64,000 nt of DNA. Source: Phycicoccus sp. M110.8. Its GTDB lineage: Bacteria > Actinomycetota > Actinomycetes > Actinomycetales > Dermatophilaceae. The notes beneath the pieces are model-generated. The model was not told where the DNA came from. It did no database searches and saw only the letters and a program-made list of their open reading frames with translations. The stretch lies in contig NZ_JAWDIC010000004.1 in the NCBI RefSeq assembly GCF_032464895.1, forward strand, positions 62,001 through 126,000, read 5' to 3'. This document shows positions 35,300 through 42,672 of the stretch, piece after piece (the first letter of the stretch is position 1; the number at the start of each line of letters is the position of its first letter). The position numbers were made by a program, and so were the translations under genes.

Positions 35300-36619
35300 T
35301 CACATGCGGCCGCGGTGCGACTTCACGGCCTTCACGTAGGACTTGGTGTCCGCGTACATGCCGTTCTTCTGCACTGACGCCAGCCCCTGGTAGTACCCGG
35401 CGATCGCCTGGTCGGTGTTCGAGGCCGAGCGGGTCAGCGAGCGCAGGATCGCGACACCGGCGGTGATGTTGTCCTGGGTGTTGAGCAGGTTGAGCCGGCG
35501 CCCCACCATCTGCGAGGCCCACTCGCCCGACGAGGGGATCACCTGCATGACGCCGATCGCGTTGGCGACCGAGACCTGCCGCTGGTTCCAGCCCGACTCC
35601 TGCCACGCGACGGCGAGGGCCAGCGTGGGGTCGACGCCGTGGCGCCGTGCCGTCGCGACGATCATCGCCCGGGTCTGGGTGCGGCTCGGGACGGAGCGCG
35701 CGGCCAGTGCCTCCCGGTTGCGGTTCGCCGCACTGACCGTGGCCTGCGGGTAGGTGCGACCCGCGAAGGTGTTGGTGCTCGGGCTGACCGGCTTGGCGGT
35801 CGAGGGCACGCGCAGCTTCTGGCCGACGTGGATCACCGTGCGGGCCGAGAGGTGGTTCGCCTTGAGCAGCGAGGCCAGCGAGACGCCCTTGCGCGCGGCG
35901 ATGCCGGAGAGCGTGTCACCCGACACGACGGTGTATGCCGTGGTGCTCGCCCGGCGCGCGGCGCTCGCGGACGTGCCACGCACCCGCAGGTGCTGCCCGG
36001 GGTGGATCACGGTGCGGGCCGAGAGCCGGTTGAGCTTGTAGAGCGTGCCCAGCGGCGTCTTCGTCCGCGCGGCGATGGCGCTGAGGGTGTCGCCGGAGCG
36101 GACCGTGTAGGTCGCGGTGGTGGGGGCGGAGGCCGCCGGGCGTGCGGTGCTCGCGGCGCCGGCGCCGGGGATGCGGACCTTCTGGCCGATGTGGATCACC
36201 GAGCGGGTCGACAGGTGGTTGGCCTTCAGGAGGGCTGCGAGGGAGACGCCCTTGCGGGCGGCGATGCCTGACAGCGTGTCGCCCGATCGCACGACGTAGG
36301 TGGCCCGCCGGATCGCCGCGGCCCGGGCAGCAGCGGCCGCCTTGGCGCGGGCGGCCTCGGCGCGGGCCTGGGCAGCCGTCTTCGGCACCGACAGGTGCTG
36401 GCCCACCGACAGCCTCGACCCGCCGTCGCGGAGGTGGTTGCGCGCGACCAGGGCGCCCACGGTCGTGCCGGTGCGGTCGGCGATCGAGGACAGGTTGTCA
36501 CCGCTGCGCACGGTGTAGGTCGTCCAGCCGTGGGGCGCGGGCTTGGCCTTCTGCACGACCGCCGGTGGGGCCGAGACGGCAGCAGGGGGGACGGCGGCCG
36601 GGGCGATCACTGGTGGCAT
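35300..36619 (-). CDS. LysM-repeat lytic transglycosylase
   Basis: 439 residues from ATG 36619. Four LysM domains lie in a row (each starting with a TYTVRSGDNLSSIA-like motif, at about residues 32-78, 109-155, 174-218 and 234-280). An SLT-type transglycosylase domain follows (MIVATARRHGVDPTLALAVAWQESGWNQ, catalytic Glu in WQESGW; IGVMQVIPSSGEWASQ; AIAGYYQG). It should bind peptidoglycan and cut its glycan strands. The start is uncertain: no clear signal peptide follows ATG 36619; an in-frame GTG at 36715 would add a basic n-region before the Pro/Val-rich hydrophobic stretch. It is divergent from the Rv2175c-type gene across an AT-rich palindrome. Confidence 0.9.
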   Translation of the reverse strand: MPPVIAPAAVPPAAVSAPPAVVQKAKPAPHGWTTYTVRSGDNLSSIADRTGTTVGALVARNHLRDGGSRLSVGQHLSVPKTAAQARAEAARAKAAAAARAAAIRRATYVVRSGDTLSGIAARKGVSLAALLKANHLSTRSVIHIGQKVRIPGAGAASTARPAASAPTTATYTVRSGDTLSAIAARTKTPLGTLYKLNRLSARTVIHPGQHLRVRGTSASAARRASTTAYTVVSGDTLSGIAARKGVSLASLLKANHLSARTVIHVGQKLRVPSTAKPVSPSTNTFAGRTYPQATVSAANRNREALAARSVPSRTQTRAMIVATARRHGVDPTLALAVAWQESGWNQRQVSVANAIGVMQVIPSSGEWASQMVGRRLNLLNTQDNITAGVAILRSLTRSASNTDQAIAGYYQGLASVQKNGMYADTKSYVKAVKSHRGRM

Positions 36620-36738
36620 GACAGGGGGTGCCTTTCGGGCGGCTCCCGCGGGGCGGGAGGTACGACGGGTGCGGATGGTGTCGGTGTGACGACTGTGGCC
36701 CGTGTGACAGTACACCAAACCGGGACAGGGATATCGAC

Positions 36739-36752
36739 TTACATCGATGTAA
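36739..36752. promoter_or_regulatory. Perfect 14-bp palindrome between divergent genes (candidate operator)
   Basis: TTACATCGATGTAA is perfectly self-complementary and sits in an unusually AT-rich part of the interval between the LysM gene (minus) and the Rv2175c-type gene (plus, start 36788). It has the size and symmetry of a dimeric HTH-protein operator. Which protein binds it is not known. Confidence 0.55.
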
Positions 36753-36787
36753 TTTGCATTGTCCGCGACGGCTGGCAGGCTGGCCCC

Positions 36788-37192
36788 GTGAGCGAGCAGA
36801 TCCCCGGTCCCGGCGCGGACACCCAGGACGGCGCGGCGACGTCGATCGAGGCCCTCGTCGGGTCCTGGCTGCCCGTCCCGGACGTCGCGGAACGCCTCGG
36901 CGTGCCGCTGTCGCAGGTCCGCCGGATGCTCGAGGAGCGCGAGCTGCTCGGGCTGCGGGTGGGGGAGCGGCGGATCCTGCAGGTCCCCGAGGCGTTCCTC
37001 GACGAGACCGTGCTGCACTACCTGCGCGGCACGATCACCGTCCTCGCCGACGGCGGGATGGACGACGAGGAGGTCGTGCGTTGGCTGTTCACCGCCGACG
37101 ACACCCTCGGCCGCGGTGGCACGCCCGTCGACGCCCTGCGTGACGGCTTCAAGACCGAGGTCCGCCGCCGCGCGATGGAGACGGCCTTCTAG
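36788..37192 (+). CDS. Rv2175c-family DNA-binding protein
   Basis: 134 residues. An acidic/Gly-rich N-terminus (about 20) is followed by a winged helix-turn-helix (LPVPDVAERLGVPLSQVRRMLEERELLGLRVGERRILQVPEAFL) and a helical C-terminal domain (LHYLRGTITVLADGGMDDEEVVRWLFT) that fits Rv2175c. In M. tuberculosis Rv2175c is phosphorylated by PknL, which lies one gene away, as here. Target DNA is unknown; the palindrome upstream is a candidate. GTG start at 36788. Convergent, 9 nt from the prenyl synthase gene. Confidence 0.9.
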   Translation: MSEQIPGPGADTQDGAATSIEALVGSWLPVPDVAERLGVPLSQVRRMLEERELLGLRVGERRILQVPEAFLDETVLHYLRGTITVLADGGMDDEEVVRWLFTADDTLGRGGTPVDALRDGFKTEVRRRAMETAF

Positions 37193-37201
37193 GGCGCTGC
37201 C

Positions 37202-38290
37202 TCAGTACTGGCGGCTGGTCGCGCTGTCGATGAGCGCGTCGAGCACGTCCACGGCCTCGTCGGTGAGGCCGGTCGTCGACTTCAGCGCCGAGCGGGCCGA
37301 GCCGGCCAGCCGGGTGATGTCGGCCTCGACCGCGTCGACGGCACCGCTGTCGGTGATGACGCGGCGCAGCTCCTCGACCTCGGCGTCGCCCAGGGCCGGG
37401 TCGCCCAGGAGGCGGCCGACCAGCGCCCGTCCGGCCTCGTCCGTGCCCTCGAGGGCGTGGGCGACCAGGACCGTGCGCTTGCCCTCGCGCAGGTCGTCCC
37501 CGGCGGGCTTGCCCGTGGTCGCGGGGTCGCCGAACACCCCGAGCAGGTCGTCGCGCAGCTGGAACGCGTGCCCCAGGTCGAGGCCGTAGCGCGACAGCGT
37601 GGCCAGGTCCTCCGCGCTCGCGCCGCCGGCGGTGGCGCCGATGAGCAGCGGGTGCTCGACGGTGTACTTGGCGGACTTGTAGCGGATGACCCGCTCGGCC
37701 CGCTCGATCCGCTCCGGGGTCGGCACGCCCTCCCAGGACCGGGCGGACTCGACGACGTCGAGGAACTGCCCGCCCATGAGCTGGGTGCGCATCCGGTCGA
37801 AGACCTCCCGGCCGCGGGACAGGTGCTCGGGCGCCAAGCCCGAGGTGGCGTACAGCTCCTCGGTCCAGTTGAGGCACAGGTTGCCGGCCAGGATCGCGCC
37901 GGCGACCCCGAACCGGCCGGCGTCCCCGGCCCACTCCTCGCGCTCGTGGCGGGCGGCGAGGGAGCGGTGCGCCGCCGGCATACCGCGTCGGGTGTCGCTG
38001 TCGTCCATGACGTCGTCGTGGATCAGGGCGGCCGCCTGGAAGAACTCCATGGCGGTCGCGACCTGGACGATCGCGTCGGAGTCGGGCTGACCCGTGCCCC
38101 GGTAGCCCCAGTAGAGGAAGGCGGCGCGCAGCCGCTTGCCGCCGGTGAGCAGCCGGGCCACGGCGGCGAGCAGCTCCTGGGCGTCGGGGCCGACCTCGGC
38201 GAGGACGCCGTCCTGGCGCGCGAGCACGACGTCGACGCAGCGCTGCACGCGTTCGCGCAGTGCGGCGGCATCGAGCGGGCTGGCGACCAC
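37202..38290 (-). CDS. Polyprenyl (geranylgeranyl-type) diphosphate synthase
   Basis: 362 residues, all-helical trans-prenyltransferase. First Asp-rich motif ALIHDDVMDDSDTRRG (DDxxD) and second FQLRDDLLGVFGD (DDxxxxD) are intact, with GGKRLRAAF upstream and KSAKYTVEHPL in between. It lengthens isoprenoid diphosphates; product length cannot be fixed from sequence, but the place matches idsA2 (Rv2173) in M. tuberculosis. GTG start with GGAGGAG 3 nt upstream. Confidence 0.92.
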   Translation of the reverse strand: MVASPLDAAALRERVQRCVDVVLARQDGVLAEVGPDAQELLAAVARLLTGGKRLRAAFLYWGYRGTGQPDSDAIVQVATAMEFFQAAALIHDDVMDDSDTRRGMPAAHRSLAARHEREEWAGDAGRFGVAGAILAGNLCLNWTEELYATSGLAPEHLSRGREVFDRMRTQLMGGQFLDVVESARSWEGVPTPERIERAERVIRYKSAKYTVEHPLLIGATAGGASAEDLATLSRYGLDLGHAFQLRDDLLGVFGDPATTGKPAGDDLREGKRTVLVAHALEGTDEAGRALVGRLLGDPALGDAEVEELRRVITDSGAVDAVEADITRLAGSARSALKSTTGLTDEAVDVLDALIDSATSRQY

Positions 38291-38366
38291 GTGCTCCTCC
38301 AGATCGTCGGCGGCACAGGGCGTCTCACCCGGTGCTGCACCTGAGCCTACGGCGTGGACGCTCGAC

Positions 38367-38372
38367 TAGTCT
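38367..38372 (+). promoter_or_regulatory. -10 box (TAGTCT) for metF, leaderless
   Basis: TAGTCT lies 7 nt before the ATG at 38380. The promoter region overlaps the 5' end of the divergent prenyl synthase transcript. Confidence 0.6.
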
Positions 38373-38379
38373 CACCGCC

Positions 38380-39291
38380 ATGGCACTCGGGCAACCGTCG
38401 CGGCTGGCCCGGCCGGAGTCGCAGACCCGGTCGATCCCCGGCATGCTCGCGCGCACCGAGCCCTCGATCAGCTTCGAGTTCTTCCCGCCCAAGGACGACG
38501 CCGGCGAGGAGGTCCTCTGGGACGCCATCCGCCGGCTGGAGTCGGTGCGGCCGCACTTCGTGTCGGTCACCTACGGCGCGGGCGGCACCAGCCAGGACCG
38601 CACGGTGCGCGTCACCGGGCGCATCGCCCTCGAGACGACCCTGACGCCGCTGGCCCACCTCACCTGTGTGGGCGCGTCCGTCGCCGCCCTGCGCCAGGTC
38701 ATCGGGATGTATGCCGCGAGCGGCGTCCGCAACATCCTCGCCCTGCGCGGCGACCCGCCGGGCAACCCGGGAGGGGAGTGGACGCCGCACCCCGAGGGGC
38801 TCAACCACGCCACCGACCTCGTCGAGCTCGTCCGCTCGCTCGGGGACTTCACGATCGGGGTGGCAGCCTTCCCGGACGTGCACCCGAGCTCGCCCGACCT
38901 CGACCACGACGTCGAGGTGCTCGTGCGCAAGGCCGACGCCGGGGCGTCGTTCGCGATCACGCAGATGGTCTTCGACGCCGAGACCTACCTGCGGCTGCGC
39001 GACCGGGTCGCCGAGCGCCGCGACCTGCCCATCACGCCGGGCCTGATGCCCGTGACGAACTTCAAGCAGGTCGCGCGGATGTCCCAGCTCATGGGGACGC
39101 CGCTGCCCGCGCCCGTCGTCGAGCGGCTCGAGCGGGTCGCGGGCGACCCGGTCGCCACCCGCGAGGTGGGCGTGCAGATCGCCACCGAGCTCGCCCAGCG
39201 GATGCTCGCCGAGGGTGCACCGGGCCTGCACTTCATCACGATGAACCGCTCGACGGCGACCCTCGAGGTGCACCGCAACCTCGGCCTCTGA
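38380..39291 (+). CDS. metF: 5,10-methylenetetrahydrofolate reductase
   Basis: 303 residues, the TIM-barrel FAD enzyme that makes 5-methyl-THF for methionine synthesis. SISFEFFPPKDDAGEE contains the catalytic Glu; VTYGAGGTSQDRT, ILALRGDPPG, and FAITQMVFD (Gln-Met-Phe at the substrate site) are intact. Length is normal for bacterial MetF. The gene sits after the prenyl synthase gene, as Rv2172c sits by idsA2 in M. tuberculosis. A long hairpin follows its stop. Confidence 0.95.
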   Translation: MALGQPSRLARPESQTRSIPGMLARTEPSISFEFFPPKDDAGEEVLWDAIRRLESVRPHFVSVTYGAGGTSQDRTVRVTGRIALETTLTPLAHLTCVGASVAALRQVIGMYAASGVRNILALRGDPPGNPGGEWTPHPEGLNHATDLVELVRSLGDFTIGVAAFPDVHPSSPDLDHDVEVLVRKADAGASFAITQMVFDAETYLRLRDRVAERRDLPITPGLMPVTNFKQVARMSQLMGTPLPAPVVERLERVAGDPVATREVGVQIATELAQRMLAEGAPGLHFITMNRSTATLEVHRNLGL

Positions 39292-39297
39292 CCCAGC

Positions 39298-39355
39298 GCG
39301 GGGCGCGGGTCCGGTGACGACCGTCCCCCCGGCCGCCCCGGGGCCCGCGCCCCGC
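39298..39355. terminator. Candidate terminator hairpin after metF
   Basis: 12-bp perfect arms GCGGGGCGCGGG (39298-39309) and CCCGCGCCCCGC (39344-39355) with a 34-nt loop between convergent metF and the MFS gene. The large loop lowers confidence. Confidence 0.4.
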
Positions 39356-39456
39356 CGCCGCAGTCTCCCGACTGCGACGCGACGAGCCTGCCGTGGCTGG
39401 CCGGCGCGGGCATCGGTGCGACTACTCAGGTGCCCGGGGGCTCCCGGCCGGGCTGG

Positions 39457-40689
39457 TCAGTCGCGGGTGCCGAACCGGCGGGTCAGCGCGGCGAGGGCCG
39501 AGAGCACGGCGACCACGACGCCGTACACCGTCGCGGTGGTCAGCAGGCCGAGGTGCGGGACCGCGAACCCGGCGGCGACGGCGGGCAGCCCGAACGCCAG
39601 GTAGCTCACGACGAAGACCGACGAGAACAGCTCGCCACGCTGGTCCGGCCCCACCGTCGGGGTGATGGAGCGCATGATCCCCAGGAACGACGTCCCGAAC
39701 CCCGACCCCGCCACCACGGCTGCGAGCAGGAAGCCGACGAGGGAGCCGGCGTGCAGCGCCACCAGGGTCAGCACGGTGCCGACGGCCAGCATGGTCGTGC
39801 CGTACAGGGTGGTGCGGCGGGCCCCGGCCCGGCCGCCGATAGCCGAGCTCAGCGCGCCCACGCCGGTGAGGATCGCCACGACGGCGCCCTGCGCGAGGTG
39901 CTCGCGACCGCCGAGGAGTGCCACGAGCGGGGCGCCGAGCGACAGGTACAGGCCGCCGGTGGCCCAGCCCGCGAACACCGCAGGGGCGCTGCGCGTGAAC
40001 GCCGCCCGCGCGGGTGCCGGGATGCCGACGCGGGGGCGCAGCGAGCGCGCCCAGCCGGCGTGCCGAGGCGAGGTCTCCGGCAGGGCGAGGACGGCGAGGG
40101 CGAGCAGGACGTATGCCGCGGTGAGCGTGCCGAACACCAGCGGCAGCGCGTCGTGGGCACGGTCGAGCAGGGTGCCGGCGGCGAGTGCGCCGGCGGCCAG
40201 GCCGGCGAGCGGGGTGACGCTGTTGAGGGTCGCCGCGAGGCCGGCGCGGTGCTCGGGCTCGAGGTCGACGACGGCCGCGGACAGGGTCGACATGAGCAGT
40301 CCTGCGGCGACACCCTGGACGGCGCGGGAGGCCATCAGCGTCGGGACGTCCGTGGCGTGCCAGAAGCCGACCATGCTCGCTGCCAGGACGAGGAAGCCTG
40401 CGGCGAGGACGGGCCGGCGGCCGACGTGGTCGGACAGCGAGCCGGTGACCAGGAGCGTCCCGAGCAGGGTGAGGGCGTAGACGCCGAAGATGGTCGTCAT
40501 CGTGCCGGCCGAGAAGCCGATCCGCGCCTGGAGCACCGGGTAGAACGGGGACGGCGCGCTGGCACCGACCATGAGGGCCACGACCGCCGCCAGGGCCAGG
40601 GGGAACCCGGCCGCCCGGCGGGCGCGGGCCGGGTCCAGGGTGCGGGCCCCGGTGGCCGTGGGGGAGTTCGTCGTGCTGGTCGCGCTCAT
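39457..40689 (-). CDS. MFS transporter, ArsR-regulated
   Basis: 410 residues with twelve predicted helices. The loop 2-3 motif GSLSDHVGRRPVLAAG is the MFS signature; the C-terminal half repeats the pattern (AIGGRAGARRTTL). Best described as a drug:H+ or small-molecule exporter; the substrate is unknown. It is divergent from an ArsR-type repressor gene, and both promoters carry the same operator, so its expression should rise when the repressor is released. GGAAGG precedes the ATG. Confidence 0.9.
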   Translation of the reverse strand: MSATSTTNSPTATGARTLDPARARRAAGFPLALAAVVALMVGASAPSPFYPVLQARIGFSAGTMTTIFGVYALTLLGTLLVTGSLSDHVGRRPVLAAGFLVLAASMVGFWHATDVPTLMASRAVQGVAAGLLMSTLSAAVVDLEPEHRAGLAATLNSVTPLAGLAAGALAAGTLLDRAHDALPLVFGTLTAAYVLLALAVLALPETSPRHAGWARSLRPRVGIPAPARAAFTRSAPAVFAGWATGGLYLSLGAPLVALLGGREHLAQGAVVAILTGVGALSSAIGGRAGARRTTLYGTTMLAVGTVLTLVALHAGSLVGFLLAAVVAGSGFGTSFLGIMRSITPTVGPDQRGELFSSVFVVSYLAFGLPAVAAGFAVPHLGLLTTATVYGVVVAVLSALAALTRRFGTRD

Positions 40690-40719
40690 GGGGAATGCCT
40701 TCCGGGCCCGGAAACGACG

Positions 40720-40737
40720 GTTCGAAACTTATCGAAC
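40720..40737. promoter_or_regulatory. Operator 1 (GTTCGA-N6-TCGAAC) of the MFS gene
   Basis: GTTCGAAACTTATCGAAC, 6-bp arms and a 6-bp spacer, with a possible -10 box TAAGTT for the MFS gene inside it on the minus strand. It has the same arms and spacing as the site at 40857-40880. Confidence 0.75.
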
Positions 40738-40856
40738 AGTCGGCGACCGCCCGGCATTCCCTGCTGGGTCGCGGGGGTCCTCGGGGCGGCGCCGGTGTCG
40801 CGCCCGTTCCCTCCCCGTCGTCACGCCCGTCGTGGCGACCGCCGTCGCCCCCGCGC

Positions 40857-40880
40857 ATGGTTCGAATAGGATCGAACCAT
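40857..40880. promoter_or_regulatory. Operator 2 (ATGGTTCGA-N6-TCGAACCAT) over the regulator start
   Basis: Perfect 9-bp arms with a 6-bp spacer; the right arm runs into the ATG at 40879. The -10 box TAGGAT (40867-40872) of the leaderless transcript lies across the spacer, so a bound repressor would block its own promoter. Confidence 0.8.
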
Positions 40881-41217
40881 GCCAGGGAGCACCGAGCTGC
40901 CCCATCCCGACCTTCGGGACGTGGCGCTGACCGACGTCCTGTTCGCCCTCAGCGACCCCTCGCGCCTGCGGATCGTCCGCGACCTCGCCGACGGGCCGCT
41001 GGAGATGGCGCAGTGCGGCGCGACCGACCCGGCCCTGCCGAAGTCGACCAAGTCCCACCTCATGAAGGTGCTGCGCGAGGCCGGCGTGGTGCGCAACGAG
41101 CCGCACGGCAGGCAGCGGCTGGTGTCGCTGCGCCGGGCCGAGCTGGACGAGGCGTTCCCGGGGCTGCTCGACAGCGTGCTCGCGGCCGACCCCGAGAGGG
41201 ACCGCCCGCGACGCTAG
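40879..41217 (+). CDS. ArsR-family winged-helix repressor
   Basis: 112 residues. The winged HTH is clear: DVLFALSDPSRLRIVRDLADGPLEMAQCG ... LPKSTKSHLMKVLREAGVVRNEPHGRQRLVSLRRAEL. A single Cys (MAQCG) precedes the recognition helix; the CVC metal motif of ArsR is absent, so metal sensing is not indicated. It probably autoregulates and represses the divergent MFS gene through the two GTTCGA-N6-TCGAAC sites. The transcript is predicted to be leaderless. Confidence 0.9.
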   Translation: MPGSTELPHPDLRDVALTDVLFALSDPSRLRIVRDLADGPLEMAQCGATDPALPKSTKSHLMKVLREAGVVRNEPHGRQRLVSLRRAELDEAFPGLLDSVLAADPERDRPRR

Positions 41218-41226
41218 GCGGCGGGG

Positions 41227-42039
41227 CTAGGCGGCGGGGCCGGTGAGGGGGCGCAGCTCGCCCACGAGCGGGACGAGGTCGGCGATCGAGTCGACCACCC
41301 GGGTCGGCTGGTAGGGGAAGGTGTCGACCTGGTCGGGGGAGGTCGACCCGGTGAGCACCAGGACCGTCCGCAGGCCGGCCTCGAGGCCACTGATGACGTC
41401 GGTGTCCATCCGGTCGCCCACCATGACGGTCGACTCGCTGTGCGCGTCGATGCGGTTGAGGGCGCTGCGCATCATGAGCGGGTTCGGCTTGCCGATGTAG
41501 TAGGGCTGGCGACCGGTCGCGGCGCTGATGAGGGCCGCCACCGACCCGGTCGCGGGCAGGGTGCCCTGCTGGCTGGGACCGCTGACGTCCGGGTTCGTCG
41601 CGATGAACCGCGCGCCGCCCTCGACCAGCCGGATCGCCTTGGTGATGGCCTCGAAGGAGTAGGTGCGGGTCTCGCCGAGCACGACGTAGTCCGGGTCGCG
41701 CTCGGTCATCGTGTAGCCGACCTCGTACAGCGCGGTGGTGAGCCCGGCCTCGCCCACGACGAACGCGCTCCCGTGCGGTCGCTGGTCGTCCAGGAACTGG
41801 GCGGTCGCGAGCGCGGAGGTCCAGATGGCCTTCTCGGGCACGTCGATCCCGCTGGCCCGCAGCCGGGCGCGCAGGTCCCGCGGGGTGTAGATCGAGTTGT
41901 TGGTCAGCACCAGGAAGCGCCGGCCGCTGTCGACGAGCGCCTGGACGAACTCGGCGGCTCCGGGGATGGCGTTCTCCTCGTGCACGAGGACGCCGTCCAT
42001 GTCGGTGAGCCAGCACTCGACCGGCCGGGGTGAGGTCAT
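41227..42039 (-). CDS. HAD-superfamily IIA phosphatase (NagD-like)
   Basis: 270 residues. ECWLTDMDGVLVHEENAIPGA holds the nucleophile Asp and the general-acid Asp; FLVLTNNS, the C2-type cap (PDYVVLGETRTYSFEAITKAIRLVEGGARFIATNPD), KPNPLMM and VMVGDRMDTDVISG complete the HAD-IIA set. It dephosphorylates a small phosphometabolite (nucleotide or sugar phosphate), not specified by sequence. ATG 42039 is used. It converges on the ArsR gene with 9 nt between stops. Confidence 0.92.
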   Translation of the reverse strand: MTSPRPVECWLTDMDGVLVHEENAIPGAAEFVQALVDSGRRFLVLTNNSIYTPRDLRARLRASGIDVPEKAIWTSALATAQFLDDQRPHGSAFVVGEAGLTTALYEVGYTMTERDPDYVVLGETRTYSFEAITKAIRLVEGGARFIATNPDVSGPSQQGTLPATGSVAALISAATGRQPYYIGKPNPLMMRSALNRIDAHSESTVMVGDRMDTDVISGLEAGLRTVLVLTGSTSPDQVDTFPYQPTRVVDSIADLVPLVGELRPLTGPAA

Positions 42040-42156
42040 GGGCTCATTGTGCCCAGCCCGTCTCACCCTTGTGGCGGAGCGCCACGGGTCGGGCGCGGCG
42101 CATGCTGGAGGTGGCCTGCGACCGCCGGGGCCGCAGCCGCACGAGGAGGTCTGCTC

Positions 42157-42546
42157 ATGTCCCTCGCCACGAGCTCGATCGCGACGATGCTGCCCGTCAC
42201 GGACACCGGTCGCGCCCGGGAGTTCTACGACCGTCTCGGCCTGCCGTTCCAGGGGGCGAACGACGAGGGTAGCCTGCTGTACGGGCTCGCGGGCGGCATG
42301 GTGCTCATGCTGCTGCCGCGTGAGGCGGGGACGCAGAACCCGAGCACCGCGCTCAGCTGGGAGGTGCCCGACGTCGCCGCGGAGGTGCGCGACCTCGAGG
42401 CGCGCGGGGTCGTGTTCGACGACTACGACCTGCCCGGCCTCACCACGGTGGACCACATCGCGACGACCGGTGCGGAGCGGGCCGCGTGGTTCCGCGACCC
42501 GGACGGCAACGTGCTCTGCGTGCACGAGGGTCCGCCCCCGGCCTGA
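42157..42546 (+). CDS. VOC-family (glyoxalase-like) protein
   Basis: 129 residues, one vicinal-oxygen-chelate domain: SSIATMLPVTDTGRAREFYDRLGLPFQG in the first half, WFRDPDGNVLCVHEG in the second. The metal ligand positions are only partly clear, so dioxygenase, lyase or antibiotic-binding functions cannot be separated. ATG follows GAGGAGG by about 9 nt. It stands alone between the HAD gene and a hairpin. Confidence 0.88.
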   Translation: MSLATSSIATMLPVTDTGRAREFYDRLGLPFQGANDEGSLLYGLAGGMVLMLLPREAGTQNPSTALSWEVPDVAAEVRDLEARGVVFDDYDLPGLTTVDHIATTGAERAAWFRDPDGNVLCVHEGPPPA

Positions 42547-42578
42547 CCGCTGTGCTCGAGGTCTGACCGCTGCGCGCA

Positions 42579-42630
42579 GGGTCTTTGAAGGGTTTGCGCT
42601 CCTCAGAGGGTGCAAAGCCATCAAAGACCC
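42579..42630. repeat. Long imperfect palindrome between convergent genes
   Basis: GGGTCTTTGA (42579-42588) and TCAAAGACCC (42621-42630) are perfect 10-bp arms; the next bases toward the centre (GGGTTTGC / GCAAAGCC) also pair with one mismatch, around a loop of about 14 nt. It is markedly richer in A+T than its surroundings. It may be a bidirectional terminator or a palindromic repeat element. Confidence 0.7.
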
Positions 42631-42672
42631 CTCGGGGACCGCGTATGCCGTGCGGCCGGCGGGGCGGTGGGG

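Noticed and set aside
40720-40737. Iron box (DtxR/IdeR site)
   Set aside because: The sequence does not match the TTAGGTTAGCCTAACCTAA-type consensus; the arms match the neighbouring ArsR-type site instead.
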